64,000 bases of DNA from Apoda limacodes (taxonomy: Eukaryota; Arthropoda; Insecta; Lepidoptera; Limacodidae). A program made the translations under genes and the position numbers. The DNA is taken from contig OX291547.1 of the NCBI GenBank assembly GCA_946406115.1, forward strand, positions 19,349,001-19,413,000. Direction: 5' to 3'. Each line of letters begins with the position of its first letter. The first letter of the stretch is position 1. Of the stretch, positions 63,176 through 64,000 are shown in pieces. The notes below the pieces were generated by a model. It did no database searches. It was not told the DNA's origin and saw only the letters and a list, made by a program, of their open reading frames with translations.

Positions 63176-63370
63176 AGCTCGACAAACGTTCCGCCAAGTC
63201 ATAGAAAGGCAGTGCGGTAGACTGACTCTATATGGCCCAAGCCTCCAGAAAAGAGGCCGGTGCCTCTGCAGTAGGGCTAGCTCGACAAACGTCCGCCAAG
63301 ACACACTAAGTCAGTGCGGTAGACGGACTTTATATGGCCCAAGCCTCCAGAAAGCAGGCGTAGGGCTCTT
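63176..63370 (+). repeat. Tandem duplication of an RTE-tail-like unit
   Basis: Two units of about 103 and 92 bp starting AGCTCGACAAACG at 63176 and 63279, each containing ATATGGCCCAAGCCTCCAGA. Related to 41700-41815. Confidence 0.8.
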
Positions 63371-63852
63371 TAAAAAATAACTATGTAATTTTGGACCGAG
63401 ACATTTTTTGTTTTAAACTAAAATATAAAGTTATTAATTTAAGAGCTGCCGTAGTAAAGTTAAGAGCACTATTATCTTGTGTGAACTAGAAATTTCTTCC
63501 GTGCAATAACACACGAAGTTCTACGCCCAAGAAAACTAAGTGTTGCAAATAAAGAAGCATTATTTTCTTCAATGAATTAAATTATGTTTCAAACTGATAG
63601 AGTTTTATTTACTGGTTCAAAGAAATTTGATCTTGTGCTAACTTCATATCATTTTAAATATTTAAGAGAAATAATATCTTGGATGAAGCAAATATTCGTT
63701 GGTGCATATATGAAACGATATTCTCTTGGCTCAACTAATTCTTTTTTACCGTGTATAGCAGCTAACTAGCGCCGCCATTAGATATCCTATTTTAATAATT
63801 AAATTAAATAATTTCTAAAATCCAAATGTCACAAACATAAAGCTAGTCAAAA

Positions 63853-64000
63853 GCTATTTTTAGAAGGTTTTATATAGTTTCTAAATAATATCTGTGAGTT
63901 GTAGTTGGCATTTTTGCTAAAAGTGGCCGTTTTAAGCAAAAATGCCAACTACAACTCACAGATTACTCATAGAAACTATATAAAACCTTCTAAAAATAGC
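63853..64000. repeat. Near-perfect palindrome with about 66-bp arms
   Basis: 63853-63918 and 63935-64000 are reverse complements apart from a few bases in the middle of each arm (AAATAATA against TGAGTAAT), separated by 16 bp. The structure reaches the window end and may continue. Probably a TIR-only MITE or foldback element. Confidence 0.9.

Overview
The window is AT-rich animal nuclear DNA, most likely from a moth or butterfly (Lepidoptera). Genes have many small exons with GT-AG introns. The encoded Chd1 is closest to insect Chd1. Introns and intergenic DNA are packed with repeats I know from lepidopteran genomes: truncated Jockey/CR1-like and RTE-like LINE tails, tRNA-derived SINEs, and elements carrying the GGTTCCGTACC-type terminal inverted repeat. 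No prokaryotic features are present.

Region 1 (1-20.9 kb, + strand) holds the 3' 22 coding exons of Chd1, the CHD1 chromatin remodeller. They encode 1,774 residues ending at a stop at 19963; the first exon or exons lie upstream of the window. All 22 exons join in frame. They give, in order, a Ser/acidic N-terminal region, tandem chromodomains, a two-lobed SNF2 ATPase, an AT-hook, a SANT/SLIDE DNA-binding domain, the CHCT (DUF4208) helical domain, and a long Arg-Asp mixed-charge tail. The introns carry a foldback element with target-site duplications, a terminal-inverted-repeat element with internal 105-bp units and a (TA)n tract, LINE fragments and a Helitron-like element.

Region 2 (20.9-24.2 kb) is intergenic and mostly repeats.

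Region 3 (24.2-44.3 kb, + strand) is an agrin-like secreted matrix protein. Fifteen coding exons join in frame to 1,181 residues: signal peptide, seven follistatin/Kazal modules, a lustrin-type Cys-rich segment, an agrin-type Cys segment, two laminin-EGF modules, an eighth Kazal module, an S/T/H-rich linker and one laminin-G domain. It is shorter than vertebrate agrin (no SEA, no EGF, one LG). Unusual points are one inferred GC-AG intron, a SINE ending about a dozen bases before a splice acceptor, one very GC-rich exon, and a degenerate tandem array just after the stop codon.

Region 4 (44.3-64 kb) has no host gene I can support. It holds a decayed Jockey-type retrotransposon on the minus strand (about 45.7-47.85 kb, with a catalytic Asp lost), further LINE, SINE and TIR fragments, a nested-repeat block, a 5S-rRNA-derived sequence near 63.0 kb and a 66-bp-arm palindrome at the window edge.

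The two genes are functionally unrelated (nuclear remodeller, extracellular matrix protein) and simply lie head-to-tail. Nothing here amounts to a clearly new biological system. The strongest leads are gene-structure oddities and uncharacterised repeats.
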